From NCBI RefSeq assembly GCF_964273065.1, contig NZ_OZ186815.1, forward strand, positions 2,666,001 to 2,730,000: a stretch of 64,000 bases of DNA, given 5' to 3'. This DNA comes from Nocardiopsis dassonvillei_B. GTDB lineage: Bacteria > Actinomycetota > Actinomycetes > Streptosporangiales > Streptosporangiaceae. Below, one piece after another: positions 11,066-19,862 of the stretch. Made by a program: the position numbers and the translations under genes. Under the pieces are notes generated by a model. It was not told the origin of the DNA. It did not search any database and saw only the letters and a list, made by a program, of their open reading frames with translations. Numbering within the stretch: the stretch's first letter is position 1; the number at the start of each line of letters is the position of its first letter.

Positions 11066-11758
11066 CTACCTGCGGTTGCGGCCGCGGGTGACGTCGACCG
11101 GGTCGAAGTGCTCCCAGGTCTCCGCCACGGCCAGCGTCGGTTCCAGCCCGGCGGCGACGTGGGCGCGGTACAGGGCCGCGGCCCCCTCGGCGTCCCGGCG
11201 CTCGATCAGTTCGAGCACCCGGACGTGCTCCTCGCGCTGCTCACGGGTGTCGCGGTGCCGGGTGAGGTGGAAGAGCCACTGCACGCGGGCCTCCAGCGGC
11301 GCCATCATCTCCTGGAGCAGCGGGTTGCCGCAGGCCCCCAGCACGGCGCGGTGGAACCCCGCGTTGGCGGCGGCGGTGGCGGACTCGTCGCCCGCCGCCA
11401 GGGCCCGGGCCGCCTCGTCGAGCAGGCCCCGCATCAGCCGCAGGTCGTCCTCGTCGCGCCGGGCGGCGGCCAGGCGCGCGGCCAGCGGCTCCAGCTCCTC
11501 GCGCACCTCGAAGAGGTGGACGATGTCCTCGCGCGACCAGCCGGCCACCATGGCCCCCTGGCGCGGGACCAGGACGACGAGCCCCTCGGCCTCCAGCAGC
11601 CGCAGGGCCTCGCGCAGGGGCACCCGGGAGACGCCCAGCTCGGCGGCCGTCTCGCGTTCGGTGACGCGGTGTCCCGGAAGCAGGCGCAGATCCATGATCC
11701 GGGACCTGAGCTCGGTGTAGACCCGGTCGCGCAGCGACGGGGAGGGCTCGGGCGGCAT
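11066..11758 (-). CDS. GntR-family regulator, FadR subfamily (FCD domain)
   Basis: 230 residues. The winged HTH is at about 8-75 (VTERETAAELGVSRVPLREAL, then LRLLEAEGLVVLVPRQGAMV); an all-helical FCD effector domain follows (FEVREELEPLAARLAA, FHRAVLGACGNPLL, EEHVRVLELI). FCD regulators bind small carboxylates. The start is placed at ATG 11758 because TACGAT (11766-11771) ends exactly 7 bases before it, the geometry of a leaderless transcript; an in-frame ATG also exists at 11767. No adjacent catabolic operon reveals the ligand. Confidence 0.88.
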   Translation of the reverse strand: MPPEPSPSLRDRVYTELRSRIMDLRLLPGHRVTERETAAELGVSRVPLREALRLLEAEGLVVLVPRQGAMVAGWSREDIVHLFEVREELEPLAARLAAARRDEDDLRLMRGLLDEAARALAAGDESATAAANAGFHRAVLGACGNPLLQEMMAPLEARVQWLFHLTRHRDTREQREEHVRVLELIERRDAEGAAALYRAHVAAGLEPTLAVAETWEHFDPVDVTRGRNRR

Positions 11759-11864
11759 GGACCCCATCGTAGGCGGGCCCGGCCGGATGCACCGACCGGG
11801 CCGCGTGCGGCGGGGACCGGTCGGCCCGGCGCCGGGCCGACCGCGGGCGTCCGCGTGGAGCGCC

Positions 11865-12119
11865 CTAGGAGTCCTTCTTCTCGCCCTTCTCGCCGTCGGC
11901 CTCGACCAGGGCCGGGGCGGCCGCGACGTCGACCGGCTCGTCGATCGTGCGCTCGCCGCGCACCGCCTTGAGCTTTCCGGTCATACTGCGCATGAGCAGG
12001 TACAGGGCCACGCCGATGGCGAAGATGACGAGGAAGCCCAGGACGCCCGGGGTGACCGTGTACTTGTCCAGGGTGAACGTGTCGGCGCTCGCGGCGGTGG
12101 ACACGAGAAGGGTGTTCAT
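11865..12119 (-). CDS. Small single-pass membrane protein next to mca
   Basis: 84 residues: a short exported N-terminus, one membrane helix (GVLGFLVIFAIGVALYLLM, about 25-43), then a basic and finally acidic cytoplasmic tail (ending EKGEKKDS). It starts 4 bases after the mca stop and is surely co-transcribed. Small membrane proteins in this position are conserved in Streptomyces and mycobacteria (Rv1083-like); function unknown. Confidence 0.8.
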   Translation of the reverse strand: MNTLLVSTAASADTFTLDKYTVTPGVLGFLVIFAIGVALYLLMRSMTGKLKAVRGERTIDEPVDVAAAPALVEADGEKGEKKDS

Positions 12120-12123
12120 AGGC

Positions 12124-13005
12124 TCATACTCCCACTGTGTCCCGGACACCCGCGAAGAGGTCCGTCTCCGGGACCTCGGTGTCCACCAGCGACCGCACCA
12201 GGTGGTAGTCCTCGGTCGGCCAGGCCTGGGCGAGGAGGTCGTTGGGCACCGCGAACCAGAACCCGTTGGGGTCCACCTGGGTCTCGTGCGCCTTCAGCGC
12301 CTTCTCCGCGACGTCGAAGTACTCGGCGCACTCCACCCGCGTGGTGATCTCCCACACGGGCCGGTCACCGCGGTCCTTGATGCGGTCGATCCACTCCTTG
12401 TAGGGGTTCTCCAGCCCCTTCTCCGCCAGCAGGACGCTGATCGCCTCGAAGCGCTCGGGCGGGAACGAGACGAAGTAGTACAGCTTGAGGGGCTGCCACG
12501 GGTCGCCGGCGCCCGGATAGGCGTCCGGGTCGCCCGCCGTGTCGAAGGCGTGCATCGACACCTTGTGGGTCATGATGTGGTCGGGGTGCGGGTAGCCGCC
12601 GTTCTCGTCGTACGTGAGGATCACGTGCGGGCGGAAGCGGCGGATGGACTCCACCAGGGGTGCGGCGGCCTCCTCCACCGGGGTGAGGGCGAAGCAGCCC
12701 TCGGGCAGCGGCGGGAGCGGGTCGCCCTCGGGCAGGCCCGAGTCGACGAAGCCGGCGAACTCCTGGCGGATGCCGAGGATCTCGCGGGCCCGGTCCATCT
12801 CGCGTCGGCGCACCTCCGCGATGTTCTCGCGGACGTCGGGCCGCTCCATCGCGGGGTTGAGGATGTCGCCGCGTTCGCCACCGGTCATGGTGACGACCAG
12901 CACTTCCGCTCCTTCGGCGACGTAGCGCGCCATGGTGGCCGCGCCTTTGCTCGACTCGTCATCGGGGTGGGCATGAACGGCCATGAGCCGCAGGCGCTCG
13001 GACAA
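12124..13005 (-). CDS. mca: Mycothiol S-conjugate amidase
   Basis: 293 residues. It cleaves mycothiol S-conjugates to release mercapturic acids for export, a detoxification step specific to actinobacteria. The zinc-binding AHPDDE motif lies in MAVHAHPDDESSKGAAT near the N-terminus and the third ligand region is GGYPHPDH (about 150). The length and ...LMAVHAHPDDES start match M. tuberculosis Mca (288 aa) rather than the shorter-range MshB deacetylase. A TTG start at 13005 is chosen: AAGGAG lies 9 bases upstream and no ATG/GTG fits. Neighbours DUF4307 and greA are divergent. Confidence 0.92.
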   Translation of the reverse strand: MSERLRLMAVHAHPDDESSKGAATMARYVAEGAEVLVVTMTGGERGDILNPAMERPDVRENIAEVRRREMDRAREILGIRQEFAGFVDSGLPEGDPLPPLPEGCFALTPVEEAAAPLVESIRRFRPHVILTYDENGGYPHPDHIMTHKVSMHAFDTAGDPDAYPGAGDPWQPLKLYYFVSFPPERFEAISVLLAEKGLENPYKEWIDRIKDRGDRPVWEITTRVECAEYFDVAEKALKAHETQVDPNGFWFAVPNDLLAQAWPTEDYHLVRSLVDTEVPETDLFAGVRDTVGV

Positions 13006-13159
13006 CGAAGGGTTCTCCTTGACTCGGTCGACGGACGCAGGGGCGTACCGTCCGGCACCCCTGGTCACGGCACGTCGACGACTTGGTGCGGGCCGCGCGG
13101 GGGGTCTGTCAGGTCGGGGATATCTTAGACAACACCGTCCCCGTGTACGGAGATTCCCG

Positions 13160-13612
13160 ATGCCCACCACCCCGGAGGAAGACGCCGTGAAGAGCGCCGA
13201 CGAGCCGGCCGCCGACGCGGCCGCCCCCGACGAGGAGACAGCACCCGCCCTGCGCAAACGCCACGGCAACGGCCCGGTCTTCTTCGTGATCGCGGCGCTG
13301 TTCGCCGTGCTGTGCGCCGCCGGGTGGGGCTACGCGGTCATGAGCTACTCCGGGCTGGGCGGGGGCGTGTACCACCAGGTGATCACCTCGTCGGCGCCGT
13401 CGTCCACCGAGGCGACCATCAGCTACGAGGTGAACAGCCGCGACGGGGCCGTGTGCCTGATCCGCGCGCTGGACGAACGCCTGGTGGAGGTCGGCCAGAG
13501 GACCGTCACGACGGAGGCCGGGAACCGCATGGTCTCCACGACCGTTGAAACGGTTCGTCAGGCTTCAACGGTAGAAGTGGCCTCGTGCAGGGAACAAGGT
13601 TCGCAGGACTGA
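13160..13612 (+). CDS. DUF4307 membrane-anchored protein
   Basis: 150 residues: an acidic cytoplasmic head, one membrane span (VFFVIAALFAVLCAAGWGYAVM, about 35-58) and an outer domain with two Cys (AVCLIRAL and VASCREQG). The pattern and the location between mca and greA identify DUF4307 (Rv1081c-like). ATG 13160 has GGAG upstream. Function unknown; export of a small disulphide-bearing domain is inferred. Confidence 0.85.
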   Translation: MPTTPEEDAVKSADEPAADAAAPDEETAPALRKRHGNGPVFFVIAALFAVLCAAGWGYAVMSYSGLGGGVYHQVITSSAPSSTEATISYEVNSRDGAVCLIRALDERLVEVGQRTVTTEAGNRMVSTTVETVRQASTVEVASCREQGSQD

Positions 13613-13753
13613 CACCGCCGAACCCCTTTCCCCGCCGGTCCCGGTGACGGAGCCGGACGTTCGGGAACCGTGTCCCATGACACACGGTGATATTCTCGTA
13701 AGTTCAGCTCTGGCCGCCTGGTGGCCTTTGCTACTAGTACACAAGGAGTTCCC

Positions 13754-14254
13754 GTGACCCAGACCCGCGATGACAACGTCACCTGGCTCACCCAGGAGGC
13801 GTACGACCGGCTCAAGGCCGAGCTGGACCACCTGACGGGGAGCGGGCGCATCGAGATCGCGGAGAAGATCGAAGCGGCCCGCGAGGAGGGCGACCTCAAG
13901 GAGAACGGCGGCTACCACGCCGCCAAGGAGGAGCAGGGCAAGATGGAGGCCCGCATCCTCCAGCTCACCGAGATCCTGCGCACCGCGCGGGTCGGCGAGG
14001 CGCCCCGGACCGAGGGGGTGGTCGGCCCCGGCATGACCGTCACCGTCATGTTCGACGGCGACGACGAGGAGGTCACCTTCCTGCTCGCCTCCCGTGAGGA
14101 GAGCGGGTCCCCGATCGACGTGTACTCCCCGCGCTCGCCGCTCGGCTCGGCGATCAACGGCAAGGCCGTCGGTGAGAAGGTCAGCTACCAGCTGCCCAAC
14201 GGCAAGAGCCTCGGAGTCGAGATCATCGAGGCGGTGCCCTACAGCGGAATGTAG
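13754..14254 (+). CDS. greA: Transcription elongation factor GreA
   Basis: 166 residues. GreA rescues backtracked RNA polymerase by stimulating transcript cleavage in the secondary channel. The N-terminal coiled coil carries the acidic tip EEGDLKENGGYHAAKEEQ (about 43-60) and the C-terminal FKBP-like domain ends SPLGSAINGKAVGEKVSY. The GTG start has AAGGAG 6 bases upstream. A probable -10 (TATTCT) is seen near 13692. A strong hairpin terminates the gene. Confidence 0.95.
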   Translation: MTQTRDDNVTWLTQEAYDRLKAELDHLTGSGRIEIAEKIEAAREEGDLKENGGYHAAKEEQGKMEARILQLTEILRTARVGEAPRTEGVVGPGMTVTVMFDGDDEEVTFLLASREESGSPIDVYSPRSPLGSAINGKAVGEKVSYQLPNGKSLGVEIIEAVPYSGM

Positions 14255-14276
14255 GGCGGCCCCCGAGGGGGTCGTT

Positions 14277-14310
14277 GCGGTGAGGGGCGGCTGCGGCCGC
14301 CCCTCACCGC
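14277..14310 (+). terminator. greA terminator hairpin
   Basis: A 15-bp perfect inverted repeat (14277-14291 with 14296-14310) with a TGCG loop, 23 bases after the greA stop. No T-run follows, as is common in high-GC actinomycetes. Confidence 0.7.
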
Positions 14311-14419
14311 ATGTGTCGGGAGGAACCGGTACACCGGAGGCATCCCACGGAAGGCCGGGTGCGTCGTAACCTCTGAGGGCGGCCGACGGGCGCCGCCCCC
14401 CGACCACCGAAAGGGCCCG

Positions 14420-15025
14420 ATGTCCTCGCCTTACTGGAACCCGCAGGACCCCGGTCACGGCGGCCGTCCTCCCCAGGGCGCCTGGGGTCCGGCGAGCCCG
14501 CCCCCTCCGCCCCCTCCGCTCCCGCAGGCGGGCTGGGGTGCGCCGGTGCCGCCGCCCGAGCCCGCGGGGCCCGTACCGGCCACGTTCGGCCGCCGCCTGG
14601 CGGCCCGGCTCGTCGACTACGTCCTGGCACTGGTCGCGGCCACGGCGTTCTTCATCCTGATGGCGTTCGTCATCGTGCTCCTCACCGGGGGCGCGGAGAC
14701 GTCCGACGCCCAGGGCGAGGTGTGGGCGTGGCTGTTCTTCTTCGGCTGGGGCCTGCTGCTGTTCTTCTACGACTGGCTGTTCCTGGTCACCTGGGGCGCC
14801 ACCCTGGGCAAGATGATGCTCGGCCTGAAGGTGACCCGGCCGGACGGCGGCCGCCTCACCCAGGGCCGGGCCATGGGCCGGGCGGCCTTCTTCTGCCTGC
14901 CCCAGTCCCTGCCGTGCGTGGGCCACCTGCTGAGCCTCATGGAGAGCATGGCGGCGCTGGGCGAGGAGCGCCGGGCCCTGCACGACCGCGTGTCCGGGAC
15001 CGTCGTCGTGCTCTCCCGCCGCTGA
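14420..15025 (+). CDS. RDD-family membrane protein 1
   Basis: 201 residues. A Pro/Gly-rich cytoplasmic N-terminus (1-52) is followed by the RDD domain: RRLAARLVDYVLALVA with the Arg and Asp that name the family, a second span with FFFGWGLLLFFYDWLF, and the conserved GATLGKMMLGLKV segment. RDD proteins are small membrane proteins of mostly unknown transport function. GAAAGGG precedes the ATG. The following gene is a paralog (see 15040). Confidence 0.82.
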   Translation: MSSPYWNPQDPGHGGRPPQGAWGPASPPPPPPPLPQAGWGAPVPPPEPAGPVPATFGRRLAARLVDYVLALVAATAFFILMAFVIVLLTGGAETSDAQGEVWAWLFFFGWGLLLFFYDWLFLVTWGATLGKMMLGLKVTRPDGGRLTQGRAMGRAAFFCLPQSLPCVGHLLSLMESMAALGEERRALHDRVSGTVVVLSRR

Positions 15026-15039
15026 GGGGGGTGCGTCGG

Positions 15040-15537
15040 ATGGAGGGGGGCGACCCCGGCGTGGCCCCGGGCCCCGGAGCGGTGCCGGCCCCGCTCTCGC
15101 TGCGCGCGACGGCCCGGTTCATCGACCTCGTTCTGGCCGCGGCCGCCGTCTCGGTGCTGCTCGCGCTCGCGGCGCTCCCGGCGACGGCGGTCCCCGTCGA
15201 CGGGTACGCCGGCGCGCTGTTCTGGGCGGGGCTGGTGCTGGGCGGCGGGGCCGTGCTGCTGTTCCTCTACGAGTGGCTCTTCCTGGTCCTGCGGGGGGCC
15301 ACCCCGGGCAAGGCGATGGTGGGCATCGCAGTGGTCGGCCCCGGCGGCGGCCGCCCCACCCGCGGGCAGGCCGCGGTGCGCGCCGCCGTGCTCTGCCTGC
15401 CCCAGGCCCTGCCCTGCGTCGGACCGTGCTTCACCCTGGTCGAGAGCCTGGGCGCCGCCTCCCCCGCGGGCCGGGCCCTGCACGACCGGCTGTCCCTGAC
15501 CGCGGTCGTGCGGACCGGGGACGGTTCCGCACCCTAG
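15040..15537 (+). CDS. RDD-family membrane protein 2
   Basis: 165 residues, a tandem duplicate of the upstream gene: both share ATxGKxMxG, GGRxTxGxA, CLPQxLPCVG and GRALHDRLS in the same order. This copy lacks the Pro-rich N-terminal extension. ATG 15040 is chosen because GAGGGGG is 9 bases upstream. Its TAG overlaps the stop of the convergent secreted-protein gene within a CTAG (15534-15537). Confidence 0.8.
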   Translation: MEGGDPGVAPGPGAVPAPLSLRATARFIDLVLAAAAVSVLLALAALPATAVPVDGYAGALFWAGLVLGGGAVLLFLYEWLFLVLRGATPGKAMVGIAVVGPGGGRPTRGQAAVRAAVLCLPQALPCVGPCFTLVESLGAASPAGRALHDRLSLTAVVRTGDGSAP

Positions 15538-16958
15538 GTACAGGAGGGGGCGTCGGCGCCGCCCTCGGCGTACACGGCCGGGATGTAGTGGTCCTCGCCG
15601 ATCCGGTACCAGGTGTCGTCGGTGCCCCGGGGGCCGGTGGCCGACGCGCCGCCGGCCCGGCAGATGACGTCGATGTTCGCCGCGTGGGCGGCCAGGCCGA
15701 TCGCGGGGTGCTCCGGGCCCGGCCCGCCGCGCACCACGACCGGGTCGCGCCGGGTGGCCGTGGTGACCTCGATGCGGTGGCGGTACTCGCCCGTCCACAG
15801 GTAGTCGACCTGCACCCAGCCGTTGGTGGGCAGTCGGAGCCCGCCGTTGAACGCCCCGTCGGCCAGGTCGATCCCGGCGGGGTTGCGGACCCGGCGGCCG
15901 AACCCGTCCAGGCCGCCGTTGTGGCCCTCGGCGTAGGCGGCCTGGGCCTGGGGGCGGCCCCGGTCGAGGTCGCGCCAGGACTGGCGCTCGGCGTTCCAGT
16001 GGTCGTCGGTGATGTTCCAGGGGCCCACGTCCCAGACGGGGAGGTAGGCGCAGCGGGGCTCGTGGCCCTCGGTGTCGCCCTTGCCGTCCGGTCCCAGGGC
16101 ACCGGTGCTGCACACCCGGACGGTGTATTCGCCGCCGCCCCGGGCGGCCAGGCCGCGCCGGGAGGGCAGGGCGACGAAGTGGTCGTTCTGGCGGATGGTG
16201 TGCCCGTTGGCGGTGGTCTCCCCCACCAGGCCGATGCGGGTGGCGAACAGGCGCGCCGAGAAGGGGCGCTCGGGGATGTCGTCGCCGCGGCCGGTCCCGT
16301 CCCCGGACGGCTCGGCGTCGTGGTCGGCCTCGCCCCCGGGCGGGTCGCCGCCGTCGTCCCCGGGGTCCTCGCCGCCCCCGCCGCCCTCGGGCCGCGTCCC
16401 GGGTTCGGTCCCGGGGTCGTCGGGCAGGCCGGTGACCGGGAGGTCGCCGGTGCCCTCCAGCGGGCGCACGCCCAGGCCGGTGACGGAGGTCTCGGAGCCC
16501 TCGACGGCCACCCGCAGCTGCACCCGGGAGACGTCGGCGGACAGGGCGATGCGGCCGCCGCCCCCGGGGGCGGGGTGCCACTCGGTCCACATGCCGTCGG
16601 CGCGCACGCCGCGCACCTCGGCCAGCACGTCCTCGGGGTCTCCGGAGGAGCCGACGCGTACGTCGACGGTGTCGGTGGGCCGCTCCAGGGACTGCTCGGG
16701 GAAGGTCGCCAGGCCGGTGGCCCGGGCTCCGTTCTCCCGGCGCAGCGAGGCCCCGGGTGCGGCCCCCTCCTCCAGCCGCAGCGCCCCCGAGTCCAGGACC
16801 AGGCCGATGCGGTCTGCAGACTCCAGGTCCTGGGGGAGCCAGCCGGCCTCCGCGAAGGCGGGCCGGGGTCCGACCGGGATCAGCAGGACCAGGGCCCCCA
16901 CCACCGCCCAGCGTCTGCCGCGCATGCGGTTCGTGATGGACGCACACCTTCCGGTCAT
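15534..16958 (-). CDS. Secreted protein of unknown function with SH3-like C-terminus
   Basis: 474 residues. A signal peptide is clear (RGRRWAVVGALVLLIPVGPRPAFA, about 12-35). The mature part has a beta-rich region (about 40-165), an acidic Gly/Pro/Asp-rich linker (about 170-220), and a C-terminal region with repeated aromatic/Gly segments ending in a small domain (ICRAGGASATGPRGTDDTWY) resembling bacterial SH3 modules. Four Cys in the mature chain suggest disulphides. No catalytic motif is recognised. ATG 16958 has GGGAAAGG upstream. A palindrome at 16985-17005 probably controls it. Confidence 0.65.
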   Translation of the reverse strand: MTGRCASITNRMRGRRWAVVGALVLLIPVGPRPAFAEAGWLPQDLESADRIGLVLDSGALRLEEGAAPGASLRRENGARATGLATFPEQSLERPTDTVDVRVGSSGDPEDVLAEVRGVRADGMWTEWHPAPGGGGRIALSADVSRVQLRVAVEGSETSVTGLGVRPLEGTGDLPVTGLPDDPGTEPGTRPEGGGGGEDPGDDGGDPPGGEADHDAEPSGDGTGRGDDIPERPFSARLFATRIGLVGETTANGHTIRQNDHFVALPSRRGLAARGGGEYTVRVCSTGALGPDGKGDTEGHEPRCAYLPVWDVGPWNITDDHWNAERQSWRDLDRGRPQAQAAYAEGHNGGLDGFGRRVRNPAGIDLADGAFNGGLRLPTNGWVQVDYLWTGEYRHRIEVTTATRRDPVVVRGGPGPEHPAIGLAAHAANIDVICRAGGASATGPRGTDDTWYRIGEDHYIPAVYAEGGADAPSCT

Positions 16959-16984
16959 GATGGACCTTTCCCTTTGATCACACA

Positions 16985-17005
16985 GAGTGCGCAGATAACG
17001 CACTC
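16985..17005. promoter_or_regulatory. Palindrome overlapping the -10 of the secreted protein gene
   Basis: GAGTGCG-N7-CGCACTC; read on the minus strand the spacer supplies TTATCT, a plausible -10 element about 30 bases upstream of the secreted-protein ATG. This arrangement fits an operator for an unidentified repressor, though it could simply be a leader hairpin. Confidence 0.45.
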
Positions 17006-17106
17006 TCAGTAAGGGGCATGGAGGCGTGCGGGCTCAAGCAGCGCGCGTCGAGTGTCGGTGGTGCGCAGGTAAAGGTCCGGCTCGCCGCGTGGAGGACGGC
17101 GTCCGC

Positions 17107-18258
17107 TCAGGTGAAGGCCAGCAGGCAGGCCGTGAACGCGTGCAGGTGGTTGACCCCGCCGACCGGGCCGATCTCGCCCGCCGCGAAGAACCCCGCGACC
17201 GCCTCGGCTCCCAGAACCCGACGGACCGCCAGCACGTCGTGGTCCGCGTGCGGGAACAGGGCCGCGCCCCGCCCGTTGCAGGAGAACAGCAGGCCCGCCC
17301 CCACCCGGTGGCGCTCGCCGAAGTCGGCCAGCCGCCGGGCCAGGTCCTCGTCCGCGGTCCCGGCGTCGCGCACCTGGAAGCGGACCGTCTGCCCCACCTC
17401 GACCGACTCGTCGACGACCAGCGTCCCCGCCTCGGCGTCGGCGCCGGTCAGCGAGCGGATGAGGAAGTCGCCCTGCTCGTGGTGGTCGGCGTACTCGTCC
17501 ATGGCGATGCCCAGGTACAGGCCCTGCGCCGCCATCTCCCGGTCCTCCTCGGGGAGCGTCTCCAGCAGCTCCTCCAGGCGGGTGTAGGCGGATACCCCGG
17601 CCAGCTCCTTGACCACGTTGTCCCGCGAACCGGTCACCGTCATCGCCGGTCCGATCGGGCGGCAGCCCTGGCTCACCACGGCGCCCAGCACGCCCTCGCC
17701 GCCGATGAGCACGCCCACCGCGCCGTTCTCGGCCACCGACCCGTCGCAGAACAGCCGGACCGAGCCCTCGCCCAGCATCCCGTCGGCCATCCCGCCCACC
17801 AGCGGCAGCCCGCCCAGCGCCCGGGTGGACTCGCGCACGAACTCCCGCGCGGGGAACTCGTAGGGGTTGACCAGCAGCAGGGCGGCGCGGTCGCGCGGCC
17901 CGGGCTCGCGCATGCCCACCACGGTGAGCCGCTCGCCCTCCACCACCGTGTCCAGCCGGAACGGGGTGATCTCAACCCCCGGCAGCCGGGCGCACCACAC
18001 GCTGACCGAGCCCTGGCCCTCCACCGACCGGCCGCCGCCGATGACACCGGTGCCGCTGCACCCCAGGGTGGCCGCGTCGCCCGCCAGCTCCATCACCCGG
18101 GCCCCGGCCAGGGAGACCTCCTCGGTGTCGGAGCCGCAGATGAAGAAGCACACCAGGTCCGCCGGGCCGTCGAGGCGGGCCAGGGCGGTGAGCGCGGCGC
18201 GCTCGGCCGCGTTCACCAGGTCCGCCCCGGTCGTCAGTGCATCGCCGAACCGCGCCAC
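17107..18258 (-). CDS. FIST-domain sensory protein
   Basis: 383 residues covering the FIST N domain (LVCFFICGSD, GATLGCSGTGVIGGG-like segment near 60-75) and FIST C domain (NPYEFPAREFVRES, GGLPLVGGMADG, then LLFSCNGRGAALFPHADHD and GPVGGVNHLHAFTACLLAFT at the end). FIST proteins are predicted small-ligand sensors, perhaps for amino acids, usually paired with other signalling modules. None is adjacent; the divergent neighbours are an AAA ATPase and a VWA protein. GTG start at 18258. Confidence 0.88.
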   Translation of the reverse strand: MARFGDALTTGADLVNAAERAALTALARLDGPADLVCFFICGSDTEEVSLAGARVMELAGDAATLGCSGTGVIGGGRSVEGQGSVSVWCARLPGVEITPFRLDTVVEGERLTVVGMREPGPRDRAALLLVNPYEFPAREFVRESTRALGGLPLVGGMADGMLGEGSVRLFCDGSVAENGAVGVLIGGEGVLGAVVSQGCRPIGPAMTVTGSRDNVVKELAGVSAYTRLEELLETLPEEDREMAAQGLYLGIAMDEYADHHEQGDFLIRSLTGADAEAGTLVVDESVEVGQTVRFQVRDAGTADEDLARRLADFGERHRVGAGLLFSCNGRGAALFPHADHDVLAVRRVLGAEAVAGFFAAGEIGPVGGVNHLHAFTACLLAFT

Positions 18259-18385
18259 CGGCTGGACTCCTCCTCGTCACCGGACCCGCCGAGCGCGGGT
18301 GCCACCCTCTGTCATTGTCCCACCCCGGGCCGGGCGCGGGGCCCGGCCGGGACCGGTCCCGGCCACCATCGGCCGCCCCGGGCGA

Positions 18386-18391
18386 TAGGTT
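18386..18391 (+). promoter_or_regulatory. -10 element for a leaderless AAA ATPase transcript
   Basis: TAGGTT ends 7 bases before the GTG at 18399, placing the expected transcription start at the start codon. The only GGAGG is 1 base from the GTG, too close for a normal ribosome-binding site, which supports leaderless translation. No clear -35 is seen. Confidence 0.45.
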
Positions 18392-18398
18392 CTGGAGG

Positions 18399-19814
18399 GT
18401 GACACCTCCGCCGCCCCCCGCCCTGCCCCGGACGCTGTCCGGACTGCGGGCCTCCGGCCACGAGCACCGCACCGTCGCCGCCGAGGTCCGCGCGAACCTG
18501 CTGTCCCGCATGGCCTGCGGGCTGCCCCGCTTCCCCGGCATGCACGGGTTCGACGCCACGGTGCTGCCCGCCCTGGAGCGGGCCCTGCTGGCCGGGCACG
18601 ACGTGGTGCTGCTCGGCGAGCGCGGCCAGGGCAAGAGCCGGCTCCTGCGGGCCGTCGCCGACCTGTTGGACGAGTGGTCGCCCGCGGTCGCCGGATGTTC
18701 CGTGAACGATCACCCCTACGCCCCGGTGTGCCCGTCCTGCCTGCGCCGGTCCGCCGAGGAGGGCGGCGACCTGCCGGTGGTGTGGCGCCACCGCGGTGAA
18801 CGCTACGGGGAGAAGCTCGCCACCCCCGACACCGGCACCGCCGAGCTCATCGGCGACATCGACCCGGCCCGGCTGGCGCAGGGCCGCTCCCTGGGCGATC
18901 CCGAGACCGTCCACTACGGCCTGGTCCCGCGCGCCAACCGGGGCGTGTTCTGCGTCAACGAGCTGCCCGACCTGCCCGCGCGCGCCCAGGTCGCGCTGTT
19001 CAACGTGCTGGAGGAGCGCGACCTGCAGATCCGCGGTTACGCCCTGCGCCTGCCGCTGGACCTGCTGCTGCTGGCCAGCGCCAACCCCGACGACTACACC
19101 GACAGGGGCAGGATCGTCACCCCGCTCAAGGACCGGTTCGGCGCCCAGGTGCGCACCCACTACCCGCCGACCCTGGACGACGAGCGGGCGGTGCTGCGCC
19201 AGGAGGCGGCGGTGCCGGAGGGCACCCTGGTCCCCGGGCACCTGTGGGAGGCCGTCGCCCGGTTCACCCGGCTGACCCGCGCCTCCAAGAAGGCGGACCC
19301 CCGCTCGGGGGTGTCGGTGCGTTTCGCGGTGGCGGCGGTGGAGACGGTGGCCGCCTCGGCCCTGCGCCGGTCCGCGCTGGCCGGGGAGGGGGTGCCGGTG
19401 GCCCGGGTGTGCGACCTGCCCGCCGCCGTGCCCTCCCTGTTGGGCAAGGTCGAGTTCGCGATGGGGTACGAGGAGGACGGGGAGGCCGTCCTGCTGGGGC
19501 TGCTGCGCCGCGCCGTCGCCGACACCTTCCGCGCCCGGCTGGGCGCCGCCGACCTGGCCCCGCTGGCCGACCGGTTCGCCGCGGGGGGCACGGTGGAGAG
19601 CGGCGACCTGGTGGGCGCCGACGAGCTGCTGCGCCGGGTCGGGCCGGTGCCCGGGCTGGCGGCGATGGTCGCGGCCGCCGCACCCGAGGAGGAGGACGGC
19701 CCGGTCTCCCCCGGCCTGGCCGCCGCCGTGGTCGAGTTCGCACTGGAAGGCCTCTACCTGGAGCGGCGGCTGTCCAAGGACATCGTTGCCGACGGAGGCG
19801 TCTACCGGTTCTGA
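18399..19814 (+). CDS. MoxR/Mg-chelatase-type AAA+ ATPase
   Basis: 471 residues. Walker A is GERGQGKSRLLRA (about 75), followed by a Cys pair in PVCPSC (about 115) that may bind zinc, Walker B-like GVFCVNELPDLP (about 185), sensor 1 LLASANPDDYTD (about 228) and an arginine-finger region DRFGAQVRTHYP. It resembles the ChlI subunit of Mg chelatases and actinobacterial MoxR proteins. The VWA gene 48 bases downstream makes the familiar ATPase-VWA pair, which remodels or inserts metals into client proteins. The client is unknown here. Confidence 0.88.
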   Translation: MTPPPPPALPRTLSGLRASGHEHRTVAAEVRANLLSRMACGLPRFPGMHGFDATVLPALERALLAGHDVVLLGERGQGKSRLLRAVADLLDEWSPAVAGCSVNDHPYAPVCPSCLRRSAEEGGDLPVVWRHRGERYGEKLATPDTGTAELIGDIDPARLAQGRSLGDPETVHYGLVPRANRGVFCVNELPDLPARAQVALFNVLEERDLQIRGYALRLPLDLLLLASANPDDYTDRGRIVTPLKDRFGAQVRTHYPPTLDDERAVLRQEAAVPEGTLVPGHLWEAVARFTRLTRASKKADPRSGVSVRFAVAAVETVAASALRRSALAGEGVPVARVCDLPAAVPSLLGKVEFAMGYEEDGEAVLLGLLRRAVADTFRARLGAADLAPLADRFAAGGTVESGDLVGADELLRRVGPVPGLAAMVAAAAPEEEDGPVSPGLAAAVVEFALEGLYLERRLSKDIVADGGVYRF

Positions 19815-19862
19815 AAGCCGGGAACATACCGGTTCGTCGTGCACACCCTGGAGGTAGTGGCT

